From contig CAUDUM010000006.1 of assembly GCA_958452575.1 (NCBI GenBank), positions 124,001 through 188,000 of the forward strand: a stretch of 64,000 nt of DNA, in the 5' to 3' direction. The position numbers were made by a program, and so were the translations under genes. The notes beneath the pieces are model-generated. The model was not told where the DNA came from and did not search any database. It was given only the letters and a program-made list of their open reading frames with translations. Source of the DNA: an uncultured Eggerthellaceae bacterium. GTDB lineage: Bacteria > Actinomycetota > Coriobacteriia > Coriobacteriales > Eggerthellaceae. Shown here one piece after another: positions 58,845 through 64,000 of the stretch (position 1 is its first letter; each line of letters starts with the position of its first letter).

Positions 58845-64000
<5,156 letters not shown>

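Overview
The window comes from a high-GC anaerobic actinobacterium. Gene content points to class Coriobacteriia, most likely Eggerthellaceae (Eggerthella/Gordonibacter/Adlercreutzia type). The pointers are oxygen-sensitive enzymes (a glycyl-radical enzyme, 2-hydroxyacyl-CoA-dehydratase-like subunits), a DMSO-reductase-family molybdoenzyme, two organic-acid transporters, a PucR-type regulator, a LysS with a C-terminal tRNA-binding domain, and rpoB-rpoC. The placement is inferred from gene content; no rRNA is present.

Layout. 1-2,269: partial homocysteine methyltransferase and a U32 peptidase-like protein. 2,376-11,000, all minus: a catabolic cluster of LysR regulator, CitMHS-like transporter, two dehydratase/benzoyl-CoA-reductase-like subunits, a class III CoA-transferase and an acyl-CoA ligase, with strong hairpins between most cistrons. 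11.5-22.2 kb: housekeeping block (membrane protein, cysS, ispF/ispD, clpC with a CIRCE element, lysS, greA, tatA, tRNA-Pro). 22.5-23.9 kb: a truncated adenylate-forming-enzyme homologue and a 67-residue membrane protein.

24.0-34.5 kb is the most unusual region: MatC-like dicarboxylate carrier, a glycyl-radical enzyme whose active-site motif reads GCVD instead of GCVE, a divergent PucR regulator, DUF4125 and DUF4037 proteins, a class I CoA-transferase and the cognate radical-SAM activase. Together they look like uptake, radical conversion and CoA activation of an unidentified carboxylic acid. 34.8-37.4 kb: thioesterase, flippase-like membrane protein, acetamidase/formamidase. 37.5-47.7 kb: purine genes (purH, purN, purM, purF) interleaved with XdhC, a cytoplasmic molybdoenzyme and a class B sortase. 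47.8-53.8 kb: a polyphosphate module (two-domain PPK2/PAP, Ppx, Ppk1). 54.1-58.8 kb: BspA-like leucine-rich-repeat protein, QueG-like ferredoxin protein, glmM, hisE. 58.8-64.0 kb: rpoC and the 3' end of rpoB.

Several intergenic stretches carry long, near-perfect inverted repeats that are not simple terminators: upstream of cysS, lysS, tatA, amdA, and around 9.8, 43.2 and 55.3 kb. A 29-codon relic of a second PucR-type regulator lies at 43.4 kb. The long ORFs opposite rpoC, clpC, ppk1 and the glycyl-radical gene are GC-bias shadows and are not annotated.
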